DNA from: Thinopyrum elongatum
Lineage: Eukaryota > Streptophyta > Magnoliopsida > Poales > Poaceae
NCBI GenBank assembly: GCA_011799875.1
Contig: JAAAXO010000138.1
Location: 56,542 to 120,541 of the forward strand
DNA: 64,000 bases
Direction of reading: 5' to 3'
Shown here: positions 32,134 through 42,405 of the stretch, one piece after another
Numbering within the stretch: position 1 is the stretch's first letter
How the letters are laid out: each line of letters opens with the position of its first letter
Position numbers and translations under genes: made by a program
The notes under the pieces: generated by a model
Database searches by the model: none
The model's input: only the letters and a program-made list of their open reading frames with translations
What the model was told of the DNA's origin: nothing

Positions 32134-32545
32134 ATGTCATTTGCAGTAAACTTCAAGTCTGCCAAGAAGATTCCTGTCTTCGATGGGAAAGACAAACCCT
32201 TCTAGAAGGAGAAGATGAAGATCTCTGGCATGTGGTCGAGAATGGCTACGGCGTTGAAGATGACCATTATATCATGCCTTACGAGAAGAAACTTATGCAT
32301 CTGGATGCTCAAGCCAATGATGTGACCTACAATCATCTCTCAAAGACTGAATTCCTTAGTTACAGAAGATTGGAGAAGTCTAAGGATTTCTGGGACAGAC
32401 TTGAGAAGATTAATGAAGGGGTTTCTACTCAGAAAGAGACTCACATTGATATTCTTTCGAACAAGGTGAATCACTTCAAAAGGATTGGAAATGAAATTGT
32501 CCAAGAAGCATTTGATCGTCTAAGTGATGTTGACAATGACGGGGA
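32134..32545 (+). pseudogene. Copia gag fragment, element B
   Basis: Starts MSFAVNFKSAKKIP and keeps RLEKSKDFWDRLEKINEGVS and FDRLSDVDND. It shares the TAG seen in element A but has AAA where A has TAA. It lacks about 25 bp present in A between two GAAGAT repeats, which shifts the frame. The open part is 32232-32606, the end of which is Athila LTR rather than gag. Confidence 0.78.
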
Positions 32546-33354
32546 CATCTCCGTCATCTCCATCACCAACAACTTCTCCTTTGTTCTCATGGTGATGTGT
32601 GAGTAGTTCATCTTTAGGGCTGGTATGTACTAGTAGCTATGTGTTGATCTCTCTGTCTCTCTCTCATGTTGTTGATGGATTCGATCTTGATGTATCATGA
32701 GCTTTATTAATATAGTTGGATCTTATCTTCTTCATCTCTACCTATCCTTTTTGTGGTGACTTGAGTGTTGCTCTTTGAAGTTTCTTTGTGTTGGATTGAA
32801 TACTTTGGATTTGAAATTACATGATGCATGTCTAGTAATTAACTTGCGAACACCCATAGTGACATTGGGGTACTCTTAGCATAAAGGTTGAACGATACTA
32901 TCATATGGTGTTGTCATAGTATGATTTATGGGACAATCCGTGGCACGTTTGTGGGTGGTTCAATAGATCAAGATTGGACAGACAACTTTGAGGTGGTTTG
33001 CTATTAAGCGCACCTACGTGATTTCATCCTACTTTCTCTGATAGAATAGAAACTTTGGAGTGATTCTTTGTTGCACTTTGAGGGATCATCATGTGGTTTA
33101 ATTATGTTAATGATGCTGAGAGTTGGCACTAGCAAAAGTATGAACCCTAGGCCTTATTTCCAAGCATTGAGACGCCATTTTTACTCACTTTTGTTACTTG
33201 CTACCTTGCTGTTTTTATTTGTTTAGATTACGAAAAGTTATTTCTACCATCCATATTACACACCTATCAGCATCTCTTCGCTGAACTAGTGCACCTATAC
33301 AATTGACAATTGTATTAGGTGTGTTGGGGACAGAAGAGATGATACATCTCCAAC

Positions 33355-33922
33355 CACTAGTAGAAAAAGGACCTTCGGTTCAACACATTAGTATCGGCTA
33401 GAGTTGGAACCGGGACTAATATGAGCATTAGTGCCGGTTCCATGTTTCATGGGCGTCAGAGGACCTTTAGTCCCGGTTGATAACACTAACCCGGACTAAA
33501 GGGTCTACCTTTAGTCCCGGTTGGCCTTAACCCTTTAGTCCCGGTAGATAACACTAACCCGGACTAAAGGGTCTACCTTTAGTCCTCGTTGGTATTACCA
33601 ACCCAGACTAAAGGACCCTTTAGTCCCGGTTGATAACACCAACCCGAACTAAAGGTCCTCCATAGGCTAGTTCAAAAGGAAAGCATCCCATCCAAAGTCA
33701 CATGTGCTGTGTAGGTGAGGTGGTAAGCTGCACGCGAGGCAATACACATGAGGTCTTGAGTTCGAATCCCACGAGTTGCATTGGTGGGAGGCATTATTTT
33801 TTTATCCTGGAGGACCTTTACTAATGGATCATGCCTTTAGTCCCGAATCCATAGTCCCGGTTGGGAAAACCGGGACAAAAGGGGGTTGGGAACCGGGAAT
33901 AAAGGCGGTTTTTCTACTAGTG
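33355..33922. mobile_element. Non-autonomous CACTA element, 568 bp
   Basis: Termini CACTAGTAGAAAAA and, at the other end, TTTTTCTACTAGTG. It is flanked by AAC at 33352-33354 and 33923-33925 (3-bp target duplication). The interior has repeated CTTTAGTCCCGGTTG and its inverse AACCCGGACTAAAGG, the subterminal repeats of this grass CACTA group. No transposase is present. It inserted 15 bp inside the solo LTR. Confidence 0.9.
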
Positions 33923-34282
33923 AACGTATCTATAATTTATGAAGTATTCATGCCATGTTTACAACAATTTTATATGGTTTTGCTGTACTTTTATATGATT
34001 TTTATGGAACTAACCTATTGACCTAGTGCACAGTGCCAGTTGCTATTCTCTGCATGTTTTTGGCTTTTCAGAAAATCCTTACCAAGTGCAGTCCAAATGC
34101 CATGAGACTTTACGGTGATTTTTTATGGACCAAAAGAGACCCATGGAGTACCGAAGGTGAACCATGGGGGTGGCCAGAGGAGCCACGAGCCTGGGGGGTA
34201 CGCCCACCCCCCTAGGGCACGCTCCTTGAGCTCGTTAGTCCCTCATGGGCCCCCCTGACGTGAAATCAACGCCAAATATTCC

Positions 34283-34290
34283 TATAAATA
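34283..34290 (+). promoter_or_regulatory. TATA box of the Athila-type solo LTR
   Basis: TATAAATA in CCTATAAATATAG, downstream of a GC-rich U3 segment, at the expected mid-LTR position. Confidence 0.5.
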
Positions 34291-35470
34291 TAGAAAACCC
34301 CAAAAAGAAAGCTAGAACTTCCGCACCACCGCCGCAAGCCTTTGTTCCGAAGCGATGTCATCTAGAGCCCTCTTCAGGCACCCTGCCGGAGGGGGAAATC
34401 ATCACCGGAGGCCATCTTCATCATTCCGGCGGTCTCCATGATGAGGAGGGAGTAGTTCACCCTGAGGGCTGAGGGTATGTACCAGTAGCTATGTGTTTGA
34501 TCTCTCTCTCTCGTGTTCTTGATCCGGCACGATCTTGATGTAACCATGGGCTTTGTTAATATAGTCAGATCATATGGTGTTTTTCCCTCTCCATCTTGTT
34601 GTGATGAATTGAGTCTTGCTCTTTGAGGTTTCATGATGTTGAATTGAATATTGGATTTGAGATCACTTGATGTATGTCTTGCATGTGGATACCCATGGTG
34701 TCAATGGGGTATTCTATTGAGTCACTTGATATATGTTTTGGTATTCAACTTGCGGATTCCCGTGGTGACATTGGGGTAATCTATGCACATAGGTTGATAC
34801 ACATTTTCGTCCTACGTTCTACGATAGAAACTATGGAGTGATTCTTTGTCGCATGTTGAGGGATTGTTATATGATTCAATTATGTTAGCACTGTTGAGAG
34901 ATTGCACTAGTGAAAGTATGAACCCTAGGCCTTGTTTCCAAGCATTGCAATACCGTTTGTGCTCACTTTTTTTACTTGCTACCTTGCTGTTTTTATATTT
35001 TCAGATTACAAAAACCTATATCTACTATCCATACCACACTTGTATCACCATCCCTTCGCCCAACTAGTGCACCTATACAATTTACCATTGTATTGGGTGT
35101 GTTGGGGACACAAGAGATTTTTTATATTTGATTGCAGGGTTGTTTGAGAGAGACCATCTTCATCCTACACCTCCCACGGATTGATGAACCTTAGGTGATC
35201 CACATGAGGGAAATTTGCTGCTATCCTACAAAACTTTGCGCTTGGAGGCACAAGAAAGTCTACAAGAATAAAAGTTGTGTAGTACACATCAAGAGACCAC
35301 TTGTATTTGATTGCAGGGTTGTTTGAGAGAGAACCACCTTCATCCTACATCTCTCGTGAATTGATAAACCTTAGGTCATCCACTTGAGGGAAATTTGCTG
35401 CTGTCCTACAAAACTCTGCGCTTGGAATCCCACCAAAGTCTACAAGAATAAAGTTGCATAGTAGATATCA

Positions 35471-36578
35471 CTCTGCCACTGAGATTTTGGAAGTACTTGA
35501 TTTTCCTCGCTTTTATAAAAAATGGAAAGAAATACAGGATGCACTTCTTAGATGTTATTGATGAACAGGTGCAAACGTTGATGCATCCGGACAAGGTTGG
35601 AAAGATTGCTTCTAGTGATCCCCATCCAAATGATGTTGAGTTCAATTTTTGGATGTCCTATTTCATTCTCTAAAAAACTCTCTGCCCAACCATTTGTCCC
35701 CAAAGGATTTTTGGTGTTCTTCGGAATGTTCTCTATGCAATTTCTTGTTGTGGCACTTTCAACATTGGGGATCTATTACTTCAGAATATAGCAGATGTTG
35801 CCGAGATTGCTCTCGCCCCGAAAATTTACTCTCCTTGGATTCAGAAACTCATCAATATGGCTCAAATCAAGCGCTATATCTGTGGACATGGCCAAAGTAT
35901 TTCACTCCTCCTGTTCGTGACACATTGATGGTTCTGAAAGAAAATGCAAAGGGAAAAACTCACAGAGCCAAAGAGAAGAATGTTGTCATCTCTGATCCTG
36001 CAAATCCTCTGCTCTATGAGGTATGTGTTTGCACCCAATAGCTGCTTGACAAATATCTTTGTCAATATAGGAAGGAGAAGGAACACTTAGCCTCCGAGAT
36101 AAATCATGTCGCAAATGCGGCCAGGCTAATTCTTCTCACTGTCAAGGAAGGTAATCGTCGCTCCTGGAAACTTTTCAGGAAATTCTTCTCGAAGGAGCAA
36201 CTCAAGCAGGCTAGCATCATGAAGAAATACGATTATATTGATGCATTTAAGGTTGAGCATAAGTGCAGAGAAACTCCACCCCTTCCGATAAAATCAACGA
36301 CTACTGATCTGATTTATCTCAATGAGGAAGATATTATTGAAGAATCTGAAGCTACCTCACCATAGTTCTAGGAAGGAGATGAGCAAATTCATCAAGACCA
36401 CCCTGATGGCCCCACAGATCCTGTCATTCCCAAAGAGAATGAAGCTGAAGACAATACTGCCTCTTCGGATGCAGAGACTAACTCAGGCACAACTTCTTCA
36501 ACCGGCAACCTCGCAGATCATTCTTTGGATTCATCTTCATCGAGCAGTTCTGGATCCTCATCTTCTTCGAGCATGTAG
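35471..36578 (+). pseudogene. Env-like 3' open frame of element B, degraded
   Basis: Paralogue of 6815-7923. Segments seen are ILEVLDFPRFYKKWKEIQD, DPHPNDVEFNFW, WHFQHWGSITSEY, KYFTPPVRDTLMVLKENAK and NPLLYEVCV, and the tail again ends in a Ser-rich stretch with TAG at 36576-36578. Frameshifts and stops are partly at different places from A, so decay continued after duplication. Comparing A and B should allow most of the old frame to be recognised. The function is unknown. Confidence 0.6.
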
Positions 36579-37067
36579 ACTGCCTCATGTTCTTCGACAC
36601 CTTTTTGACACTTGTTGACAAAAGGGGGGAGAAGACATCGAGAGTTTAGAAACGGTCTTTTGCAGGGTTGGTTTTTCTGTCGAGTTTACAACACCTGTCC
36701 TTCAATTTGATTCTTATCGTGTTGTAAAACTCTCATGATACTCTAAGACAGATATGTAATGTTTATAACCCCTCCTGCCATATTATTCCTCGAGACTTAT
36801 TTTGCTGGTGGAATTATTATCAGAGTTCTCTTTGGATGCACTCGATTATTCTTCGATCATAATATTCTTCAGTGCAATCCATTATTCTCGATGATATCAA
36901 AATAACTTTCGAACAATTTATCCTAAATATGTAGGTTATCTAAAAGCAAATATTTCAATACTGCATACATTTTGGGGGAGCTGATTTTATATGTTCGAGT
37001 TATTTACTACTCTGCATGTTATGATAAATATCTACTCTCCGATGTTTAACTGTTTTGTCAATAATCT

Positions 37068-38553
37068 AATGCCCCTGAGTGTTTTCGGGATTGTTGGACA
37101 AAACAGTGAGGGACTAATGTGTTTGCTAGTGCACACAGAGAAATATGGCCCCTGGAGTTATGAGAAGTTTGCTATAAATTTCTGCGAGAGTTATCTGCTC
37201 CGCAGAGAAGTATTCTAAAGCTTCGAGGATTATGCTACCGAGAAGTTTGTGTGTCGGAGTTGACCCCTAAATATATTGCTGAGCTGAAGCAATTGCTACG
37301 GAGTGCGGTCCGAGAGATTTGACTGCAGCGAAGAATGAAGACCGCATGAAGACTTAGTTCTTTTTCATAGTTTCATGTACTTCAATTGAGTCATAGGACC
37401 ACTGCACTATTAAGAGGGGTTCAAGTGTTTTGAGACTTTTTTGTATGCTGATGCTTAACTGATATATATTCCAAGTGAGTTGAGAGAAATCTGTACGTGC
37501 GCTGAGTTATTACTCGTAAGCCAGGGACGAAGTTCTTCTGGGCTTTGAGAGGAATGTTCAAGCACTGGAGTTAGCTTTACTTGTTCCTCATGTAAAGTTG
37601 CCGTGTGAGTTTGAAATCCAACCATTGGAAACATGTCGGTTGGCCATTGGTTAGGCCACAGGCCCTGATAGGTCATTTCACCCTCGGGGTTTCTCTGGCT
37701 ATAAATAGCAACCCCCTCCAACCGTTGCTGGTAGGCTGTTCCACGTGACTTGACAAGTGTTGTCTAAGCACCCCCTCTCTAAGAGATTTGAGTGAATTAT
37801 TCTGAGAGAAAACCCCACAGCCAAAAACATAGATAGGGGTTGAGAGCTCTTGAGCCTATTACTCTTGAGAGATGCATAATCTCTAGACGGTTAGGCGTCT
37901 ATCTAGATTGACTAAGAGTAATTGTGATCACCAAAGACAAAGTCTGTTGATGGTTTGGAGATCCCCGAGAAGTATCTACCACGAGTAAAATCAACTGAAG
38001 TTATAGGAACTTCACGTTGAGGACAATAGGATGGCGAGAGGTTAGCTCCTGTGTTAAATCACAAGTCTCTCCAACCAGACGTAGCTCTTTTGCAGAAGAA
38101 TGAACTGGTCGAACAAACAACTTGGCGCCATCGAGCACCACGGGTTCTTTCTCATTACAACATTACTTTCAGTAATTTTCATTCGGTTAAGTTATCTCTC
38201 ATGTGGTTGTTCATCAGTGACTCTGTATGTTCATTTACCTCATGCATTTCTATCTAAATTGATATCATGTTTAGTTTCATTTTAATTACTGTAGTTCTCA
38301 GGATGATTTGTTACTATGTCCGCAAGCTCCTCATCTCGCGCTATGAATTATTGTTCTAGCCCCTGTTCTGATAGATTTCTTATCTTTGTTTGCTTAGTTC
38401 TATCATCTTAGTGCTTTCCTTCAGCAGTGTATCTTCTCGTTGTACTACTTCTGATAGTTAATTCCGCTGTGATGTGCTGAGAGTTTTGAAGTTTATAAAG
38501 AAATTTTAAATCTCCCAGTCACCCCCCTCCAGTCGATATACTTAGATCCTACA
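37068..38553 (+). repeat. 3' LTR of copia element B, start deleted
   Basis: Matches 8455-9921 of element A from TAATGCCCCTGAGTG to GATCCTACA. The polypurine tract and first LTR bases seen in A are missing: CAATAATC joins directly to TAATGCCCC. TATAAATA is at 37700-37707. Confidence 0.82.
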
Positions 38554-39825
38554 ATAATATTTTGAAAATACTTATCGAGACAAATATATGCATATGATTT
38601 TCATATTTACAATCTAAATATTTAAAACAATATCGGTGGTTAATTTTTTTTTCAAGTTTGACTGAAAACTTTGTTCGAAACTATCTATGTCAATTGAGGC
38701 ATAGTCACTCCCTTAAAGAAAAGTAGAGCAGCAGGCTGGCTCCCCACAAATCGCGCAACATTGCGCCTCCTTTGATGATCCTCACTTGTCTTAGAGATCC
38801 AAAGCGGCTCTGCATTACCCCATTTTTTCTACACCAATAAGCGCATCCCTTATGTGTCATATCAAAAGCATTGTCGTCTATTTTTAAGGAGAATGTAGCA
38901 ACCTGCGACTGTGGCCTAGGCGGCCAGAGGCAGCGGCTAATCTGCCCTCTTCCCCGGCTACACCATGGGCCCCCTCTCCCTTCATCTGCCACTCCGGCGC
39001 GGGGAGGGGGCTGGGACCCCAGGGCTTCGGTCCAGTGGTGGTAGGGTTAGCAATAAAGTTAGGGTTTGTTTCCGATCGGCGTGGAATAAGGTCTCCTTGC
39101 CTCGCCCTTGTTCTGCTGGTGCTTCTTCATATCGTCAGGAGGCGTGTGTAGGATGGTGCTAATACGCGGTTGATTAGCAGCCGAGATTGTGAGTGCGAAT
39201 TTTTGTTGGATGAGCACCAGGTAGGACGGATTCTAGTGAATCTAAATTTGTACTTTAACTAATCTTGCATTATATATTTACTACTAAATTTTAATGCATA
39301 TAATCGTCTTAATAATTTCCTTGGAGATTGTGTTTATTATATTTACTCTGTGCATAGGTGAACTAGTACTATACTATAGTTTGGCTCCCGGTAGCTTGGA
39401 GCCGAACTGGTACAGGTCAGCCCCAGGTAGCTTAGAGCCAAAAAAAAGGCCAGAGGTTAGCGATGGGCGACAATATTAGTTGGTGGAGCAGGTATGTCAC
39501 CCGTCACTGGATTATTGTTCTGGGGCAGTGGTACTGGTCACATACCTGTCTCTGTTGCCACATGATTTAGCAGCCACTGTTCTGCCAGTCACCACTGATG
39601 CCAGTTCCTATTACTGCCATGCAGTTTCCGTGTAGAGGAATATTTGGGCTGACGTGAGGTTATACACCTCCTTGTGGAACACATGCCATGTCGCTGCTGG
39701 AACAGATACCTGCGATTGAACCTAACCCAGCCACACTGTGGCACCAACGACCAATGGGGGCTACTTGCCTCTCTGATGTGAGGTCTAATCAAGATCTCAG
39801 CTCACAGCCTCTCACTGCCCACAGA
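38554..39825 (+). repeat. Duplicon copy 4 (modules a, b, c) after element B
   Basis: Follows element B exactly as 9922-11456 follows element A: TTTGAAAATACTTATCGAG, module a with CCCCACAAATCGCGCAAC, a GC-rich retroposon-like piece (about 38890-39070), GCGGTTGATTAGCAGCCGAG, module b and module c. It ends at the centre of a palindrome. The open frames here have no recognised domain. Confidence 0.78.
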
Positions 39826-39907
39826 GCAGTGAGAGGCTGTGAGCTGAGATCTTGAGTAGACCTCACATCAGAGAGGCAAGTAGCCCCAATTGGCCTATGG
39901 TGCCACA
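39737..39907. repeat. Large inverted repeat (82-bp arms, 7-bp centre)
   Basis: The left arm (39737-39818) and right arm (39826-39907) are near-perfect reverse complements, with small differences, around a centre of CCACAGA. Both arms are module c. A further copy in the orientation of the right arm follows at about 39928-39982 and runs into the N gap. It is either a real inverted duplication or an assembly artefact at the gap edge. Confidence 0.85.
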
Positions 39908-39982
39908 GAGCATGTCTGAATTTGGTGGGCAGTGAGAGGCCAAGAGCTGAGATCTTGTGTAGACCTCACATCAGAGAGGCAA

Positions 39983-40192
39983 NNNNNNNNNNNNNNNNNN
40001 NNNNNNNNNNNNNNNNNNNNNNNNNNNNNNNNNNNNNNNNNNNNNNNNNNNNNNNNNNNNNNNNNNNNNNNNNNNNNNNNNNNNNNNNNNNNNNNNNNNN
40101 NNNNNNNNNNNNNNNNNNNNNNNNNNNNNNNNNNNNNNNNNNNNNNNNNNNNNNNNNNNNNNNNNNNNNNNNNNNNNNNNNNNNNNNNNNNN
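39983..40192. other. Assembly gap (210 N)
   Basis: Run of N. The left side is duplicon module c in inverted orientation. The right side is AT-rich DNA upstream of the PMD pseudogene. The two sides are not known to be adjacent. Confidence 1.
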
Positions 40193-40264
40193 AACCTATT
40201 TCATCTTGTAGTTTTTAATTTTTGTTGATCCAAGGTTTGTTTAGTTTGGAGCAATATGATGTAT

Positions 40265-40445
40265 GTGCTTGAAGATGAACCCTAGTTCATTTGGTATTAA
40301 CTAGTTTATTGTTTCTATATAGTTTGAAGATGAACCCTAGTTCATGTTTTTATATAGTTTTATTTTTGAATGGTTCATTGATGTTTGGTTACATGATGGA
40401 GGTAGATTGATGTTTGGTTATATGATGGAGGTAGATTGATGATAT
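40265..40445 (+). repeat. Short tandem duplications upstream of the PMD pseudogene
   Basis: TTGAAGATGAACCCTAGTTC appears at about 40269 and 40323. A unit of about 29 bp containing GATGTTTGGTTA and ATGATGGAGGTAGATT is repeated twice at about 40380-40440. The surrounding 400 bp is AT-rich and has no exon I can support. Confidence 0.7.
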
Positions 40446-40590
40446 ATGACGTATGTCATTGATGTTCATTTGCATATTCCATTATTGTTGATTATATCTT
40501 TTATTATAGATATATTTGGATAAGTATGATTTATTATAGATAATATGATGTATAAATATGACCGTGGAACAATTTGTTGAATATGATTGA

Positions 40591-40742
40591 TTATGCCCGG
40601 AAGATGCCGATCCGCTGACCGTGGAGCAGTACGCGAGGTCCTACTTATGGTATCTTCTGACGGAGGTTGGGTTTCCAGACTGCTCGGGGGACACTACCCT
40701 ATGGATGTATCTCAACTTCTTGACCGACTAGGATGCAAGATA
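40591..40742 (+). pseudogene. PMD (MAIN-like) pseudogene, exon part left of the LTR insertion
   Basis: The frame from 40591 reads CPEDADPLTVEQYARSYLWY, continues through FPDCSGDTTLWMYLNFL and meets TAG at 40729-40731. It then reads D-A-R-Y up to the insertion. This is the central part of the plant mobile domain, an all-helical domain found in host proteins such as MAIN and MAIL1 and in some transposons. The exon is cut at 40742 by LTR D and resumes at 54938. The N-terminal PMD exons are not visible upstream and may lie in or beyond the N gap. The TAG replaces what looks like a Trp codon. Confidence 0.82.
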
Positions 40743-42190
40743 TGTAGGAGGTATGCCCTAGAGGCAATAATAAATGTTATTATTTATCTCCATGTTTGTA
40801 ATTATGTTTATGTTCCATGCTATAACTGCTATGGTTCTCGAGTCTGCAATAACCACGAGGCTCGGAGGAAGACTCATATGCACATGTGGAATAATAAGCG
40901 GTAAAATGTATTCCTAGTCTGGCCTCTAAGACTATCTCAAGTGTTGCATGATGGTTCTGTTTTCCTGATCATGGTCATGACTATGCCGGCAACTTTGAGG
41001 GCACAATGTTAGGAGAACACTTGTGTTGAATCGACCCGAATTGGTGTTATGCTATAAGATATCTTCGTCACATGTTAATGGTTAATAACACAGAGAAAGT
41101 TAATGTTTGCATACTTCCTTACACCATAAGAGTATGAGTTCCTTCGCACTTGCTTCATGAACTTTGGGGTTTGTTAAACATCATCCGTAAATGGGTAGCT
41201 ATTACGGCGGCTTACGGGTTCATGCAAAAGTATGACAAGTAACTTGATAGCTCAAGATTGGGATTTGCTCCTCCGACGATGAAGAGATATTCTTTGGGCC
41301 CTCTCGGTGTCATGGTATCCATCATCGTTTGGCCAGACAGATCGTGATTTCATCACGGGGATGCCAGAACACGGAAAGGAAAAAAGAGAACAAAACCAGT
41401 AACGAGGTAACTGGCATAGTGAACAATTTGTTGATTCATGGGGATACCGACAAGTCTCACCTCAGGTGTTTGTAACATATCATGAAGCAACATGAATAGC
41501 ACACGGCAACTAGAGGTTCACTCGAATATTCATTCGTGTGGGTATAGGGATCAATATGGGTGTCCATGGCTCCGATGTTGATCATTGATCGGAAAGTGTT
41601 CCGGTCATATCTATACTTCACCGAACCTATAGGCTCACATGCTTAAGGGTCATCTATCTGCTGAATACTAGACAGGGAGTCTAAGAGAAAGTCACCGGAA
41701 AAGTTTCGGATACAACGGAAAAGTTTCGGAGAGAAAACCGGAAGTGTTTCGGAGCTATCAAAATTGTTTCGGAGAAACACAAAAATGTTTCGGAATAAAA
41801 CCATCATACATAAAATGTTCCAGAGAGTGTTTAGAATAATTTTAGAGTGTCCCAGAAATTTTTTGGGACCTTCCAGAATTTTTCAAAAGAAATAGTCGCA
41901 GAAAACATCTTGTCCTAGCGTGAGGGGACAAGATCCCACGATGCGTCAGGGCTGTTTTGGGGGTGTCTACCCTTGGGGGCCAGCCCCTTATGGCTGGACA
42001 AAAGTGTTGGGCAGCCCCCCCATGGTGGGGGGCAGCCCCCACAAATGGTCGACCATTTTGGGAGGAGGTGGGGCGCCATGTGGGACCCCCATGTTCGGGG
42101 GCCATGGACAAGCGGACATAATTTCCCCTTGTTTTGTGGGTGCTTGTCATGTGGGCTGAAATTTCAGCCACCACCACCCCCTCCTTCCCC

Positions 42191-42198
42191 TATAAAAG
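42191..42198 (+). promoter_or_regulatory. TATA box of LTR D
   Basis: TATAAAAG following a C-rich tract and preceding GGAGGTGGAGAGG. Consistent with the LTR promoter. Confidence 0.55.
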
Positions 42199-42405
42199 GA
42201 GGTGGAGAGGAACTCTCCAAACACACTCTCTCTCACATACAAATGCCATGCATGATCTGGCTTTCTCTCTCCCACAAGTGAAATAGTTTCGTAGAGCCGA
42301 AAGGCTGTCTGTGTTCCGGTGGGAACTAGTTCTGGATGGCGAAGCCCTGCCGGATAGACGACACCATATGTGTGCAACCCTGTAGAGAGATCGTAGGTTC
42401 GATCT

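Larger units (their letters stand above)
33340..35291 (+). mobile_element. Athila/Sabrina-type solo LTR with AGAGA TSD
   Basis: Begins TGATACATCTCC and ends ACACATCA. It is flanked by AGAGA at 33335-33339 and 35292-35296, a 5-bp target duplication. Without its nested CACTA element it is about 1.38 kb. No internal region is attached, so unequal recombination between two LTRs probably left this solo copy. The TATA box is at 34283-34290. Confidence 0.82.
32546..35470 (+). repeat. Athila-type LTR fragment 1 in element B, split by a second LTR
   Basis: Paralogue of 5841-6814. The left part is 32546-33339 and the right part 35292-35470, ending GTAGATATCA. Between them is a complete LTR of the same broad family (33340-35291). 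The continuous version at 6640-6670 in element A gives the empty site. Confidence 0.75.
30625..38553 (+). mobile_element. Ty1/copia element B, paralogue of A, with nested insertions
   Basis: Same order as element A: 5' LTR (30625-32066), primer site, gag start, Athila-type LTR fragment in place of pol, env-like frame and 3' LTR (37068-38553). The 3' flank (TTTGAAAATACTTAT..., then module a) matches that of A, so both derive from one insertion by segmental duplication. Unlike A, B contains a complete Athila-type solo LTR and, inside that, a CACTA element. It has also lost its 3' polypurine tract. Confidence 0.82.
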
